Origin: an uncultured Eubacteriales bacterium
GTDB taxonomy: Bacteria > Bacillota > Clostridia > Lachnospirales > Lachnospiraceae
Reading direction: 5' to 3'
Length of the DNA: 64,000 bases
Assembly (NCBI GenBank): GCA_949284175.1
Contig: CASDVE010000010.1
Span: 37,429 to 101,428, forward strand
In this document: piece by piece, positions 44,979-53,573 of the stretch
How positions within the stretch are numbered: position 1 is the stretch's first letter
Layout: each line of letters begins with the position of its first letter
Position numbers and translations under genes: made by a program
Notes under the pieces: model-generated
Seen by the model: only the letters and a program-made list of their open reading frames with translations
Database searches by the model: none
What the model was told of the DNA's origin: nothing

Positions 44979-45931
44979 AGAAATATTGGAAAGAAGGCAG
45001 TATTCGAGGGCAGTTAATACGAAAATTAATGGTGGATGTAACAGGGACAGAGCATCTTGGAAAAAAAATTAAAACGGGAGAATTAAGAGCCCATCCAGCA
45101 GAGCCAGAATGGCGTTGTCCAAGAAAGTATATATGGAAAAAAATAGAGCGTGAACATTATACGATGGAGATTCACGTTCCAAAGAAGGAAAAAAATGATC
45201 TTTGGATTTTGCAACTGCATGGCGGTGGCTATATTGGACCAATGAAAAATGCGTATCGAAATTTTGCTATCAAATACAGTGAAAAAAATGGAGGGTGTAC
45301 GGTGGTAACGCCAGATTATCGAGTGGCACCAGAACATCCTTACCCATGTGCTCTTTTGGACTGCATTGATGCGTATGAATGGATTTTAGCACAAGGTGTG
45401 ACAGAAGAAAAAATTGTATTTGCTGGGGATTCCGCAGGTGGCGGGTTGGTTTTTGCCTTAGGACTATGGTTAAAGGAGCAAAAAAGACCTATGCCAAAGG
45501 CGATGATCACCATGTCTGCGTGGACGGATGTGACATGCAGTGGAAGTTCTTATGAAACGAATTTTGATAAAGATCCTCTCTTTGGAAATACAGATGAGAG
45601 TATGTTAAATCGAAGAGATTATATGGGTGATTATGATTTAAAGACTCCTTATATTTCCCCACTTTTTGGAGATTTAAAAGGGTTTCCAGAACTTCATATG
45701 CAGGCAGGAAGTTATGAGATGTTATTAAGCGATACAGAAGACTTTGCAAAAAAGGCATCCGAGCAAGGAGTCTCTGTGGAAGTTGTGATTTTTGAAGGGA
45801 TGTTCCATGTGTTTCCTATGGCAGGAGCACTTGTTCCGGAAACAAAAGAGGCGTGGAAAGCCATTGAAAAATTTTTAGATCGAATTTACAACAGAAAAAA
45901 AGACGTTCTTCTTGATGGAAAGCTGTCCTAA
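44975..45931 (+). CDS. Alpha/beta hydrolase (HSL-type esterase)
   Basis: A 318-aa esterase of the hormone-sensitive-lipase family. The oxyanion motif is HGGGYIGP (residues ~80-87), the nucleophile elbow is GDSAGGG near residue 157, and catalytic Asp/His are expected in the QAGSYEMLLSDTEDF and EGMFHVFP regions near 250 and 280. No signal peptide. Coupled to DUF6320 by ATGA. With the acyltransferase it may form an acylation/deacylation pair acting on the same metabolite (inference). A hairpin GCTGTCC-TAAT-GGACAGC overlaps its stop. Confidence 0.87.
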   Translation: MKKYWKEGSIRGQLIRKLMVDVTGTEHLGKKIKTGELRAHPAEPEWRCPRKYIWKKIEREHYTMEIHVPKKEKNDLWILQLHGGGYIGPMKNAYRNFAIKYSEKNGGCTVVTPDYRVAPEHPYPCALLDCIDAYEWILAQGVTEEKIVFAGDSAGGGLVFALGLWLKEQKRPMPKAMITMSAWTDVTCSGSSYETNFDKDPLFGNTDESMLNRRDYMGDYDLKTPYISPLFGDLKGFPELHMQAGSYEMLLSDTEDFAKKASEQGVSVEVVIFEGMFHVFPMAGALVPETKEAWKAIEKFLDRIYNRKKDVLLDGKLS

Positions 45932-45950
45932 TGGACAGCAGTCGAAGGGA

Positions 45951-46217
45951 TCAGTGAAGAAAGAAAATAAGAGAAAGTAAGAAAACTTGAATGATAAAAA
46001 TTGCAGGAAGTCCAAGGCTAAATTTCTTATGTAGAGTTTTATGATGAAAAACGTACATACCCAAAAGAGAGCCGATACTTCCGCCTAAAATAGCGATAAG
46101 CAATAATGTTTTTTCAGGGATTCGATACTTTCTCTTTTTTGCTTTTTGTTTATCAATTCCCATGCTACAAAAGCCAAGAGTGGAAAAAATTAAAATATAT
46201 AAAACAAAATAATACAT
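45951..46217 (-). CDS. DUF1294 small membrane protein
   Basis: An 88-aa protein with three or so membrane helices and the DUF1294 signature: MGIDKQKAKKRKYRIPEKTLL, then GGSIGSLLGMYVFHHKTLHKKF. Function unknown. The ATG at 46217 has a strong SD (AAGGAGGGC); the frame continues to 46265 without one. It converges on the hydrolase gene with 19 bp between. Confidence 0.83.
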   Translation of the reverse strand: MYYFVLYILIFSTLGFCSMGIDKQKAKKRKYRIPEKTLLLIAILGGSIGSLLGMYVFHHKTLHKKFSLGLPAIFIIQVFLLSLIFFLH

Positions 46218-46506
46218 AATGCCCTCCTTATAGGCAATTGTAAAATATTTTTCTAAAAAGAGCAAATAGAAAATATTATCAAAGAATTATATTGATTAAA
46301 TTCACAAAATATAGTATATATATAAAGAAATAAGCACAATATTGTGTGGGCGATAGTGCTTTTTTAAAGTTTCCTTATTATTCGAAATGTGAAAAAATTA
46401 AAAAAACATGACGAATAGAATCTTTTGATAACAATTTTTAAAATAGAAATATTTTGAATATAAAATAAAAATAGAAAAAGAGTATACACAAAATAATGTT
46501 TTATGA
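46218..46506. other. A/T-rich intergenic stretch
   Basis: Between the DUF1294 start and the glyA promoter. It holds one hairpin with a T-run at 46332-46365 (AAGCAC / GTGCTT, with the palindrome CACAATATTGTG in its left part), of doubtful function. The rest is A/T-rich with no supported gene or RNA. Confidence 0.5.
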
Positions 46507-46657
46507 TATACTGAAAGCAATGTGCCAAGCGTGAAATATTTGGCGAATGCAACAGGAGCATGAGCTATGCTCATGATATAATGAGTGGAAATAGGCAAGC
46601 CCATTTATCACAAGTCGTGATCATAAGGTATGCTTGTATGATAAAATGATTTTTTAA
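46507..46657 (+). promoter_or_regulatory. glyA promoter -10 and structured leader ending in a terminator
   Basis: TATACT at 46507-46512 with a weak -35. The leader then holds three hairpins: GCCAA/TTGGC extended (46517-46550), CATGAGC-TAT-GCTCATG (46559-46575), and a long stem 46602-46648 (CATTTATCA / TGATAAAATG with one bulge, plus CAAG/CTTG inside) followed by six T. The last resembles an intrinsic terminator placed just before the glyA SD (46660-46668). ATCATA (46620-46625) can alternatively pair with TATGAT (46637-46642). No known riboswitch class is recognised. Confidence 0.5.
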
Positions 46658-46677
46658 TCAATAGGAGGATTTTAAAT

Positions 46678-47913
46678 ATGTTTAGTTTTGATGAAGTGAA
46701 AAATTTTGATCCAGAAATTGCAACAGCTATGGAACAAGAGTTGACAAGACAACGCCAAAATCTTGAATTGATCGCATCTGAGAATCTTGTGAGTAAAGCT
46801 GTTATGTCCGCTATGGGCAGTCCTTTGACAAATAAATATGCAGAAGGGTATCCAGGAAAACGTTATTATGGCGGATGTGAATATGTGGATATTGTAGAAA
46901 ATCTCGCAATTGAACGTGCAAAACAATTATTTGGATGCGACTATGCTAACGTGCAACCTCATTCAGGAGCACAGGCAAACATGGCAGTATTCTTCGCTGT
47001 TTTAAATACGGGAGATACTTACATGGGAATGAGCCTTGATCATGGTGGACATTTAACACATGGAAGCCCTGTGAATATGTCTGGTAAAAACTATCATTGT
47101 GTTCCATATGGTGTCAATGAACATGGGGTCATTGACTATGATGAGGTGGAGAGAATTGCTCTTTCTTGCAAGCCAAAATTAATCGTATGCGGAGCCAGTG
47201 CTTATGCAAGAGAGATTGATTTTAAACGGTTCCGTCAAATTGCGGATAAAGTAGGGGCTGTTCTTATGGCAGATATTGCACATATCGCTGGTCTGGTAGC
47301 AACAGGACTTCATCAAAATCCATTTCCACACGTGGATATTGTGACAACCACAACACATAAAACACTTCGTGGACCAAGAGGTGGAATGATTCTTTGCAAT
47401 CAAGAAGTTGCGGATAAATATAATTTTAATAAAGCAATTTTCCCAGGAATCCAAGGTGGACCATTGATGCACGTAATTGCAGCAAAGGCAGTGTGCTTTA
47501 AAGAGGCATTAGAGCCATCCTTTAAAGTATATATGAAGCAAGTAAAAGATAATGCAAGTGCTCTTTGTAAAGCATTACAGGAGAGAGGATTTGACATTGT
47601 GTCTGGTGGAACGGATAATCACTTAATGCTGGTGGATTTCCAAAAATTTGGTATGACAGGAAAAGAAGTGGAAAAACTGTTAGATAAAGTTCATATTACA
47701 GCTAATAAAAATACAGTGCCAAATGATCCACAATCTCCATTTGTAACGAGTGGAATTCGTTTAGGAACACCAGCCGTTACATCAAGAGGATTAAAAGAAG
47801 AGGATATGGATGTGATAGCAGAGGCCATTAAGGCAGTGGTTCTTGATAAAGATGAAGAAAGAGCCATAGAACTTGTAAAGGGATTGACAGACAAATATCC
47901 AATTTATGAATAA
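46678..47913 (+). CDS. glyA: Serine hydroxymethyltransferase
   Basis: A 411-aa PLP enzyme converting serine and tetrahydrofolate to glycine and methylene-THF. It opens with [18 protein letters not shown], the PLP lysine is in [14 protein letters not shown] near residue 228, and [11 protein letters not shown] and a C-terminal [14 protein letters not shown] are present. Full length for a bacterial SHMT. SD TAGGAGG. Monocistronic: a structured leader with terminator-like hairpin lies before it and a terminator after it. Confidence 0.96.
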   Translation: MFSFDEVKNFDPEIATAMEQELTRQRQNLELIASENLVSKAVMSAMGSPLTNKYAEGYPGKRYYGGCEYVDIVENLAIERAKQLFGCDYANVQPHSGAQANMAVFFAVLNTGDTYMGMSLDHGGHLTHGSPVNMSGKNYHCVPYGVNEHGVIDYDEVERIALSCKPKLIVCGASAYAREIDFKRFRQIADKVGAVLMADIAHIAGLVATGLHQNPFPHVDIVTTTTHKTLRGPRGGMILCNQEVADKYNFNKAIFPGIQGGPLMHVIAAKAVCFKEALEPSFKVYMKQVKDNASALCKALQERGFDIVSGGTDNHLMLVDFQKFGMTGKEVEKLLDKVHITANKNTVPNDPQSPFVTSGIRLGTPAVTSRGLKEEDMDVIAEAIKAVVLDKDEERAIELVKGLTDKYPIYE

Positions 47914-47933
47914 AGAAAAATAATGGTTAGAGA

Positions 47934-47966
47934 AAAATAGGTATCTTTTTAAGATGCCTATTTTTT
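47934..47966 (+). terminator. Intrinsic terminator after glyA
   Basis: AAAAATAGGTATCTT / AAGATGCCTATTTTT with one mismatch, 3-nt loop, then T. Confidence 0.85.
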
Positions 47967-48083
47967 ATGTTATAGGAAATTCCTCGCAAAGACTATGTAA
48001 TCCCCACTTTGTTCTAGGAAAGCAAGCAGTCTTATCGTTTGATTTTTTTGTCGAATTCTGATAAAGTTAGTTGAGAACACCTA

Positions 48084-48111
48084 TAAAAACTAGAGTAAAA
48101 AATGCCGATAA
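48084..48111 (+). promoter_or_regulatory. SigD (FliA)-type promoter of the amidase gene
   Basis: TAAA (48084-48087), 16 bp, GCCGATAA (48104-48111), an exact match to the SigD/FliA -10. In Bacillus, motility sigma SigD drives autolysin genes, so a cell-wall amidase is a plausible target. Confidence 0.65.
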
Positions 48112-48171
48112 AAGAAGTGATACTCAAAGAGTTAGAAGGAGAAAAAGAACAAAAGATAGGAGTTAAAGTGA

Positions 48172-50658
48172 ATGAAGCGATATTTTAAATGTCTGACGGT
48201 ATTTGTATTATGTCTTGTTTTGGCTGTTGGGAACTTTGTGACAGTCAAAGCGTCGACGCTTTCTATCACATTTAATGGAAAGACATACGATTATGAAGGA
48301 AAACAATTGAGTGCAGAATGTGGAGGAGAGAAATTTAATTTAAAGAAATCTCCGGGGATTTTAGAAGAAGGATATGCACTGTTACCATATAATGTATTTG
48401 GACATTCGTCACTTGGGGTAAAAACTTCTTACAATCAGTCTAAGAAAACTATCACATTTCAATATGCCAAACAAAAGGTAGTTGTTACTTTAAATAGTGA
48501 TAAGATGACTGTAAATGGGAAAACAAAAAAACTTCCAATTGTTCCAAGAAGTATTCGATATAATGCAACAAAGGTAACGAAATTGCTCGTTCCAAGCAGA
48601 AGCATTGCAGAGGAGTTGGGGCTTGATTATTCTTATAACAGCAAAAAAGCATTGGTTTCCATCAAACAAAAAAAGGGAATGAATGTTACAGTGCCAGAAG
48701 GAACACAAACGACAGGTAAGACACTATCGTTAACATACAATGGAAAGACATATGAGTATGACAATAAACAGTTAAGTGCCATATGTGGAGGAGAAACGTT
48801 TAATTTAACGAAATGTCCGGGAATCTTAGAGGATGGATATGGACTGTTACCATATAACGTGTTTGGGCATTCTTCACTGGGCGTCACCACCTCTTACAAT
48901 AAAACAAAAAAGACAATCACTTTTACCTATGGCAAACAAAAAGTTGTTGTAACCTTGAATAGTAAAACCATGCTTGTCAATAATAAAAAAGTGACATTAC
49001 CAGTCGAACCAAAACAGGTGCGGTATAACAATACAAAAGTCACAAAACTTCTTGTTCCAAGTAGAAGTGTGGCAGAAAATCTTGGGCTGTATTATTACTA
49101 TGATAGCAAAAATGCTACCATCTCTATCAGCCAAAAGGAAGTGAATGATTCAGATAACTCTCAAAAAGAAGAAAATAGTTCCTCTTCTAGTGTTGGTAGA
49201 AAAGTAGAGTATAATGGGCAAGTCGTTGTAATTACAAAAAAAGATGTTACGGTAAAAACAGAGGGTGTAAAAGTGAAGACTGCTATGCCTGGCGTTATTC
49301 TTAACAATGTAGCAATGCTTCCAGCCTATAATACCTTTTATAACAATTCTCATATAGGAACAACCTATCAATACAATTCGAGTAAAAAGCAAGCCGTTAT
49401 TACAGGAAATGGTAATAAACTTATATTGACTATGGGTAAAAAGCAGGCGTTGCTAAATGGAAAAAGCATTTCATTGGCTGAGCCAGCTTGGCTTATGAAA
49501 AATTTTGAAAATAATAAAACGTACTGTATGGTTCCGGGACAATCGGTGGCAGAGGCTCTTGGATATCAATATACTTGGGATAATGCAGGGGTGGTATCCA
49601 TGATTACAATCAAAGACGATGACTCTTCAAATACAACAGAAGAGCCAACGACAGATACAGAAAAGCCATCTACGGATACGGAAGCACCGTCTACCGATAG
49701 TGATAGTACGGAAGATTCCGATGACAATGAGGGTGATTTCTCAAATTATGAAGTGCTGATACCAAGACCATCTACTAGCATTGCATGGAAAGATTGTGAG
49801 GTACTTGATGATTACCAAAATCGTCAGTTCGTAATTACAATTCCGGGAGATTATACAAGTTTTTATAATAAGAACAAAATCTCATATAACACAGTTGCAG
49901 TAGAAGAAATAAGCGTTAGCGAAAATGAATTAGGGGATACAGAAATTGTAATTAAAACCCCAAGTATTCAAGGAATATCTTGCAAGGAAACAAAAGATAG
50001 TTGGCAAATAGCGATTAAAGATCCAACAGAAATTTATGATCAAATCCTTGTATTGGATGCTGGACATGGAGGAAGTGACAGCGGTAGTTTATCAACGAAA
50101 TATGGCGTCATTGAAAAGAATGTTGCACTGGATATTATAGAGAGAACACAGAAGTATTTTGAAGATGATTCCAATATTAAAGTGTATTATACGAGATTAA
50201 CGGATGCTCAATCTGGTATCACTTATGGAAGTGGAGTTAGTTCTACAACGGTTTCTGTTGTAAATCGTGCCAACTTTGCCAATGAGATCGGAGCAGATTT
50301 GTTTATTTCTGTTCATTGTAATTCCGCCACCAATACATCAGCAAGGGGAACAGAGGTGCTTTATTCTAGCAAAAATACCAATACTTCTGCAAGTGGACTC
50401 ACATCAAAACAATTTGCAGATATGGCATTTCCACATTTATTGGATGCTGTTGGTAGTTTAAAGCGTTCTGTAAAAGATTCACCAAATCTTATTGTGTGTA
50501 AAAATACGAATATGCCAGCAATTTTATTAGAAACTGCTTTTTTATCCAATAAAGAAGATGCTGACTTGTTAAAAGATACGGATGTTTTAGAACAGATTGC
50601 CAAGGCAATTTACGATACAGTACAAGAAGTTTTTGAGGAATATCCAACCTTACGCTAA
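48172..50658 (+). CDS. N-acetylmuramoyl-L-alanine amidase with repeated N-terminal domains
   Basis: An 828-aa secreted peptidoglycan hydrolase. A signal peptide (residues 1-27) is followed by three copies of a copper-amine-oxidase-N-like/stalk domain: two close copies (about 29-168 and 183-325, sharing GHSSLGV.TSYN.. and KLLVPSRS..E.LGL) and a diverged third (345-480). A Thr/Asp/Glu-rich linker (480-520), an AMIN-like beta domain (522-620) and a C-terminal Amidase_3 catalytic domain (623-825) follow. Zn ligands: His in DAGHGG near 632, Glu near 647, His in SVHCN near 713; catalytic Glu in LLETAFL near 787. SigD-type promoter upstream suggests a role in cell separation with motility. Confidence 0.9.
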   Translation: MKRYFKCLTVFVLCLVLAVGNFVTVKASTLSITFNGKTYDYEGKQLSAECGGEKFNLKKSPGILEEGYALLPYNVFGHSSLGVKTSYNQSKKTITFQYAKQKVVVTLNSDKMTVNGKTKKLPIVPRSIRYNATKVTKLLVPSRSIAEELGLDYSYNSKKALVSIKQKKGMNVTVPEGTQTTGKTLSLTYNGKTYEYDNKQLSAICGGETFNLTKCPGILEDGYGLLPYNVFGHSSLGVTTSYNKTKKTITFTYGKQKVVVTLNSKTMLVNNKKVTLPVEPKQVRYNNTKVTKLLVPSRSVAENLGLYYYYDSKNATISISQKEVNDSDNSQKEENSSSSSVGRKVEYNGQVVVITKKDVTVKTEGVKVKTAMPGVILNNVAMLPAYNTFYNNSHIGTTYQYNSSKKQAVITGNGNKLILTMGKKQALLNGKSISLAEPAWLMKNFENNKTYCMVPGQSVAEALGYQYTWDNAGVVSMITIKDDDSSNTTEEPTTDTEKPSTDTEAPSTDSDSTEDSDDNEGDFSNYEVLIPRPSTSIAWKDCEVLDDYQNRQFVITIPGDYTSFYNKNKISYNTVAVEEISVSENELGDTEIVIKTPSIQGISCKETKDSWQIAIKDPTEIYDQILVLDAGHGGSDSGSLSTKYGVIEKNVALDIIERTQKYFEDDSNIKVYYTRLTDAQSGITYGSGVSSTTVSVVNRANFANEIGADLFISVHCNSATNTSARGTEVLYSSKNTNTSASGLTSKQFADMAFPHLLDAVGSLKRSVKDSPNLIVCKNTNMPAILLETAFLSNKEDADLLKDTDVLEQIAKAIYDTVQEVFEEYPTLR

Positions 50659-50694
50659 GAATGATAGAAAAAGGACATGTTTTCTGCTTTTCAA

Positions 50695-50723
50695 TTGAGA
50701 AGGAATGTGGTATAGTATATAGT
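50695..50723 (+). promoter_or_regulatory. Sigma-A promoter of the degV-like gene
   Basis: TTGAGA (50695-50700), 17 bp, TATAGT (50718-50723), 5 of 6 matches in each box. Confidence 0.68.
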
Positions 50724-50766
50724 AATCAAAACTAGGTTATATTATAGTTGATACTAGGAGGAAAAC

Positions 50767-51600
50767 ATGAGTTATAAAATTGTTGGTGACAGCTGCTGCG
50801 ATTACACAACGGTCGAAAAAGAAAATAGTGCTTTTATACAGATTCCACTTACATTGGATGTAGATGGATTTCAGATAAGGGATGATGATACATTTGAACA
50901 AGCAGATTTTTTAAAACGTGTTGCACAGAGTAAGGAATGTCCACGCTCTGCTTGTCCAACACCAGAGGAATATATGAAGGCATATGAACAGGCAGATGAC
51001 ATCTATGTTGTAACTCTGTCTTCAGAATTAAGTGGTTCTTACAATAGTGCAGAACTTGCTAAAAATTTATATGAGGAAGAATATGGGAAGAAAAATATTC
51101 ATGTGTTCAATTCAAAGTCTGCATCTTCTGGTCAACTTTTAATTTGTCGTAAGATTGAACAGTTGGCAAAGTCAGGGAAAACATTCCAAGAAGTAGTGGA
51201 GCAAGTGGAACAATATATTGAAGGATTGCATACGTACTTTGTGTTGGAAACACTTGACTTTTTAAGAAAAAATGGGCGACTTTCAAGAGTGCAAGCAATT
51301 TTAGCAGGAGCTTTAAACATTAAGCCTGTTATGGGCTCTGAAAACGGAACAATCATTAAATTAGGGCAAGTAAGAGGAATGAAAAAAGCAGTAAGTGCTA
51401 TGATTGATCATGCCATTGCGGATTGCAATGCTCTAGAAACAAAAGATCTTGTTATTGCACACTGTAATTGCTATGAAAGAGCTGAGAAAGCCAAAGAAGA
51501 AATTATGAAAAAAGCGAATTTTAAAAGTATAACAATTGTAGAAACAAGAGGTGTCAGCAGTTTATACGCAGGGGATGGAGGAATCATCATCGCTTGCTAG
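50767..51600 (+). CDS. DegV-family fatty-acid-binding protein
   Basis: A 277-aa DegV protein. It opens KIVGDSCCDYTT; the lipid-binding TLSSELSGSYNSA lies near residues 82-94 and FVLETLDFLRKNGRLSRVQA near 157-176. Homologues (FakB) bind fatty acids for the FakA kinase. No fakA is in this window. SD TAGGAGG. Monocistronic, with a terminator after it. Confidence 0.9.
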   Translation: MSYKIVGDSCCDYTTVEKENSAFIQIPLTLDVDGFQIRDDDTFEQADFLKRVAQSKECPRSACPTPEEYMKAYEQADDIYVVTLSSELSGSYNSAELAKNLYEEEYGKKNIHVFNSKSASSGQLLICRKIEQLAKSGKTFQEVVEQVEQYIEGLHTYFVLETLDFLRKNGRLSRVQAILAGALNIKPVMGSENGTIIKLGQVRGMKKAVSAMIDHAIADCNALETKDLVIAHCNCYERAEKAKEEIMKKANFKSITIVETRGVSSLYAGDGGIIIAC

Positions 51601-51611
51601 AAAGAGGATAT

Positions 51612-51650
51612 AAAAAAGGTGCTTTCGGAGTGTAAGAAAGTACCTTTTTT
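51612..51650 (+). terminator. Intrinsic terminator after the degV-like gene
   Basis: AAAAAAGGTGCTTTC / GAAAGTACCTTTTTT with one G-U, loop of about nine. Confidence 0.87.
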
Positions 51651-51651
51651 A

Positions 51652-51769
51652 TTTACGCGGAAGGCAACGAGTCAGAAACTATGCTTGCATAAGTTTATGA
51701 CGACTGCTCGCGAATGTGGGGAGTTCGCAAAGCGTACTTCTCATCATTTACGTGAAAGGCAACGAGTCA
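51652..51769. repeat. Dispersed two-hairpin repeat, copy B (full) plus start of a second unit
   Basis: Left flank TTACGCGGAAGGCAACGA, first hairpin GTCA...TGAC (51671-51701), flank GACTGCTCGCGAATG, second hairpin GGGGAGT-T-CGC-AAA-GCG-T-ACTTCTC (about 51718-51742), then CATCATTTACG. From 51747 the left flank repeats (TTTACGTGAAAGGCAACGAGTCA), so a second, truncated unit follows. It fills the gap before the aldehyde dehydrogenase gene. Confidence 0.72.
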
Positions 51770-51809
51770 TAATTCAAAGGAAAATAGAAAAAAAGAAAGG
51801 AAGAATGGT

Positions 51810-53225
51810 ATGGAAATAAGAGAATCCTCACAAACACAAGGAGCCAAAAAAGAAATCCAAAAAATTGTGGAAAAGCAGAGAAGATTTTATCAAACAGAAA
51901 AAACAAGAAGTTTGGAATTTCGACTGAAAGCATTAACAAGGTTAGAACGCTATATCAAACAATATCGGTTGCGTTTAGAAAGGGCTTTATACGATGATTT
52001 AAAGAAGTCATCTTCTGAGGCATATATGACAGAGATTGGCATGGTACTATCAGAACTGCATGATATGAAGAAGAATCTGCCTTTATGGGATAAGAAAAAA
52101 AGAGTTTCTTCTCCGCTATCCCAATTTCCAGCCAAGAGTTATTGCATAAGAGAGCCAAGAGGATGTGTGCTCATTATCGCACCGTGGAATTATCCAGTTT
52201 TGCTCAGTTTACAACCTTTAATTGGTGCCATTGCAGGTGGAAATTGTGCCATCATTAAGCCATCAGAATATGCTAGTAACACATCTGCTATTTTAAAAGA
52301 AATGCTTTCTGTGGCATTTCAAGAACATTACATTGCAGTGGTGGAGGGAGATGCAAAGGAGAGTCAACAGTTGTTGGAACATAAGTTTGACTATATTTTT
52401 TATACTGGCGGGGAACGTGTAGGAAAAATTGTACTGGAAAAAGCCGTTCCTCATTTGACTCCTGTCACCTTAGAATTAGGTGGGAAAAGTCCATGTATTG
52501 TTATGGAGTCTGCCAATCTAGCATTGAGTGCAAAAAGAATTATGTTTGGAAAATTGTTGAATGCTGGACAGACTTGTGTTGCACCAGATTATGTTCTTGT
52601 GGATGAGAAAGTAAAGGATGCCCTAATAGAAGAAATGAAAGTAGCTATTAGTGAAATGTATGGGAAGAATCCTCTTACTTCCAAAGATTACCCTGCTATT
52701 ATTAATAAAAAGCATTATGAACGGCTAAAGGGCTTAATAAAAGAAGTGGATCTTTTGGATCAATATAGGGATTGCTTTTTGGAAGACACCTTGCAAATTG
52801 CACCAATCCTATTGGATGCACCATCCTTAAAAGCAAAGGTGATGACAGAAGAAATATTTGGACCAATTCTTCCAATTGTATCCTATTCTACACTAAACGA
52901 GGCAAAAGAGTTTGTTGCTGCTAAAGAAAAACCATTGGCACTCTATGTATTTACAGAAAAGAAAGAAGAAGGGCGTAGTCTTATGGAGGGACTTTCTTTT
53001 GGGGGAGGATGTCTGAATGATGTTGTGATGCACCTAGCCACATCAAAACTTCCCTTTGGAGGTGTTGGGAATAGTGGCATGGGAAGCTATCATGGAAAAT
53101 ATAGTTATGAAACTTTCACACATAAAAAAGGAATTATGGAAAAAGCTACATGGCTTGATTTAAAAATACGTTATGCCCCTTATACAGATAAGAAAAAGAA
53201 ATTAGTAGAACGATTTTTAGGTTAA
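51810..53225 (+). CDS. Aldehyde dehydrogenase (class 3 type)
   Basis: A 471-aa NAD(P)-dependent aldehyde dehydrogenase of the membrane-associated/fatty-aldehyde (ALDH3) subgroup. IIAPWNYPVLLSLQPLIGAIAGGN and KPSEYAS near residues 120-155 bind the nucleotide. Catalytic Glu lies in LELGGKSP near 222 and Cys in NAGQTCVAPDY near 256. EEIFGPILPI near 348 and PFGGVGNSGMG near 417 complete the family pattern. SD AAAGGAAG. No cotranscribed gene. Confidence 0.92.
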   Translation: MEIRESSQTQGAKKEIQKIVEKQRRFYQTEKTRSLEFRLKALTRLERYIKQYRLRLERALYDDLKKSSSEAYMTEIGMVLSELHDMKKNLPLWDKKKRVSSPLSQFPAKSYCIREPRGCVLIIAPWNYPVLLSLQPLIGAIAGGNCAIIKPSEYASNTSAILKEMLSVAFQEHYIAVVEGDAKESQQLLEHKFDYIFYTGGERVGKIVLEKAVPHLTPVTLELGGKSPCIVMESANLALSAKRIMFGKLLNAGQTCVAPDYVLVDEKVKDALIEEMKVAISEMYGKNPLTSKDYPAIINKKHYERLKGLIKEVDLLDQYRDCFLEDTLQIAPILLDAPSLKAKVMTEEIFGPILPIVSYSTLNEAKEFVAAKEKPLALYVFTEKKEEGRSLMEGLSFGGGCLNDVVMHLATSKLPFGGVGNSGMGSYHGKYSYETFTHKKGIMEKATWLDLKIRYAPYTDKKKKLVERFLG

Positions 53226-53327
53226 TGGTTAGCAAAGATAGAAAAAGAAAATTTTGTTGGAATGAAACGATAAAATAGGATAAAAATTCCTGTTTTTTGT
53301 GAGAAAGGAAAAAGTTTCAAAAGTAGA
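53226..53327. other. Intergenic DNA after the aldehyde dehydrogenase gene
   Basis: A/T-rich, with a weak hairpin around AGGATAAAAATTCCT (no clear T-tract). It is the first part of a 348-bp gene-free stretch; the rest holds the promoter and leader of the GGDEF/EAL gene. Confidence 0.4.
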
Positions 53328-53356
53328 TTGCATTTTTGAATCATATATTATAAGAT
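53328..53356 (+). promoter_or_regulatory. Candidate promoter of the GGDEF/EAL gene
   Basis: TTGCAT (53328-53333), 17 bp, TAAGAT (53351-53356). Transcription would start near 53363, giving a leader of ~210 nt. Confidence 0.5.
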
Positions 53357-53383
53357 AGGTAGCGTGGAGAAAAGTCTGGATAT

Positions 53384-53475
53384 AATAGCTCTTTGGCGAT
53401 TGTTTGTGAATAAGAAAATTTATATGCTATTGATAGCCAAAGGAAGTGCAGTAAACATTTCCTTTGGCTTTTTTT
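53384..53475 (+). promoter_or_regulatory. Candidate pseudoknot attenuator / riboswitch-like leader
   Basis: A 14-bp terminator stem (53435-53448 with 53456-53469, 7-nt loop) ends in seven T, yet lies ~100 bp before the GGDEF/EAL gene. Its left arm can pair elsewhere: CTTTGGC (53391-53397) with GCCAAAG (53436-53442). AATAGC (53384-53389) also pairs with GCTATT (53426-53431). Together these form an H-type pseudoknot (1-nt and 4-nt crossing loops) that excludes the terminator. No c-di-GMP-I or -II consensus is seen. Confidence 0.55.
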
Positions 53476-53573
53476 ATATTATAGGAAATACAATGTTAGC
53501 GTCGCTCACAAACGTGAAAAACTTTTCATCGTTGGATTGCAGTAGTAATATTATTAGAGAGGAAGGAAAATTC

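Noticed and set aside
45922..45939. Terminator overlapping the esterase stop codon
   Set aside because: The 7-bp hairpin GCTGTCC/GGACAGC is clean but has no T-tract on either strand.
53226..53573. Known c-di-GMP riboswitch before the GGDEF/EAL gene
   Set aside because: GGTAGCG at 53358 recalls part of the c-di-GMP-I aptamer, but the core sequences (GCAAACC, GGGACGCAAAGCC) are absent.
53364..53573. 70-residue N-terminal extension of the GGDEF/EAL protein
   Set aside because: It would translate the terminator and attenuator region; no SD; the ATG at 53574 has GAGGAAGG.
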